Below, piece after piece: positions 5,742 through 5,934 of a stretch of DNA of 5,934 bases. The first letter of the stretch is position 1. Every line of letters begins with the position of its first letter. The notes under the pieces are model-generated. The model saw only the letters and a list, made by a program, of their open reading frames with translations, made no database searches and was not told the origin of the DNA. The position numbers were made by a program, and so were the translations under genes. The stretch is from Candidatus Aminicenantota bacterium (GTDB taxonomy: Bacteria; Acidobacteriota; Aminicenantia; Aminicenantales; Aminicenantaceae): positions 1 through 5,934 of the forward strand of contig JAUWJP010000116.1 in assembly GCA_030607635.1 (NCBI GenBank). Reading direction: 5' to 3'.

Positions 5742-5798
5742 AATTGGCTTTACGAGCCGATCGCACCTGACGAGCGTGGCGAAGCCATAAGCCAAATT
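5742..5798. repeat. GC-richer inverted-repeat island between intron and operon
   Basis: A perfect 7-bp inverted repeat TTGGCTT (5744-5750) / AAGCCAA (5789-5795), extendable by AAT/ATT with a one-base bulge, encloses a clearly GC-richer 38-bp core. Inside are a repeated ACGAGC (5752-5757 and 5770-5775), the palindrome CGATCG (5758-5763), a repeated AAGCCA (5782-5787 and 5789-5794) and a possible CGCAC/GTGGCG stem with one bulge. The composition differs from the surrounding AT-rich DNA. It looks like a dispersed repeat or the remnant of a mobile element, but only one copy lies in the window, so that cannot be shown here. A 24-codon open frame on the minus strand passes through it and is probably meaningless. 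Confidence 0.45.
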
Positions 5799-5870
5799 CT
5801 TGAGTGTAGCAAGTTGGAAGTCATCTCTAACTGTGGAGAAATATAGGCTTAATGGGCATCATCTTGAAAG

Positions 5871-5934
5871 GTGAGTAGACCGGGGAGTTTCACCCCGGCC
5901 CCTCTCAAAACCGTACGTGAACCTCTCGATTCAT
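5871..5934 (-). mobile_element. 3' end of a group II intron (distal domain V, domain VI, 3' splice boundary); rest lies beyond the window
   Basis: Read on the minus strand, the right edge opens with the distal half of a domain V hairpin: TGAATC, a GAGA tetraloop (GNRA type), GGTTCA, the two-base CG bulge and TACGGTTTT. The latter would pair with the GAGCCGTA strand expected just outside the window. Domain VI follows: GAG, a CCGGGG/CCCCGG stem around TGAAACT, then TCT, an unpaired A (branch-point candidate), CTC and a terminal AC. This CTACTCAC ending is the standard bacterial group II pattern, as in Ll.LtrB (CTACTTCAC). The 3' exon would begin at 5870 with CTTTCAAG. The catalytic AGC triad and any reverse transcriptase/maturase lie off the right edge, so completeness cannot be judged. 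The intron is transcribed in the same direction as the four-gene operon and ends about 358 bp upstream of its first start codon. Confidence 0.82.

Noticed and set aside
5753..5827. Minus-strand 24-codon open frame through the GC-richer island
   Set aside because: No ribosome site, very short, and fully explained by the lower stop frequency of the GC-richer repeat.

Overview
The window is AT-rich bacterial DNA. It carries four densely packed genes on the minus strand, flanked on the left by about 830 bp without a convincing gene and on the right by a leader region and the end of a group II intron. A YaiO-type outer-membrane beta-barrel with a C-terminal aromatic residue indicates a diderm (Gram-negative-type) bacterium. 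No gene here fixes the phylum. The style (AT-rich, overlapping genes, coiled-coil response regulator, HEAT protein, self-splicing intron) would fit a deltaproteobacterial or candidate-phylum metagenome lineage, but that is only an impression.

Read in the direction of transcription (right to left), the window first shows the 3' end of a group II intron (5871-5934): the distal part of domain V, then domain VI and the 3' splice boundary. A GC-richer inverted-repeat island (5742-5798) follows, then a long hairpin with a run of eight G/C in its loop (5642-5693). Next come a possible promoter (5610-5637), a short leader hairpin and a Shine-Dalgarno site. Four overlapping genes follow: a response regulator with an N-terminal coiled coil (5512-4607), a membrane-anchored HEAT-repeat protein (4638-3565), a family 2 glycosyltransferase with membrane segments (3580-2156), and a TPR plus YaiO-type outer-membrane barrel protein (2159-837). 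The overlaps are 32, 16 and 4 bp, so the set is almost certainly one translationally coupled operon.

The likely joint job is synthesis and export of an exopolysaccharide or other envelope glycan. The glycosyltransferase would polymerise and extrude the chain at the inner membrane. The TPR/barrel protein would work at the outer membrane, and the parallel is E. coli yaiP/yaiO and, more loosely, PgaC/PgaA. The HEAT protein would be a membrane-tethered scaffold. The response regulator has no output domain of its own and would bring phosphorylation-dependent control by protein contact. The division of labour is inference; the protein families are read directly from the sequence.

The left flank (1-836) has no clear intrinsic terminator for the operon. 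It holds a hairpin-rich element behind an extended -10 sequence on the plus strand (about 128-250), a 9-bp inverted repeat with a 106-nt spacer (559-682), and hints of the start of another minus-strand gene running off the left edge.
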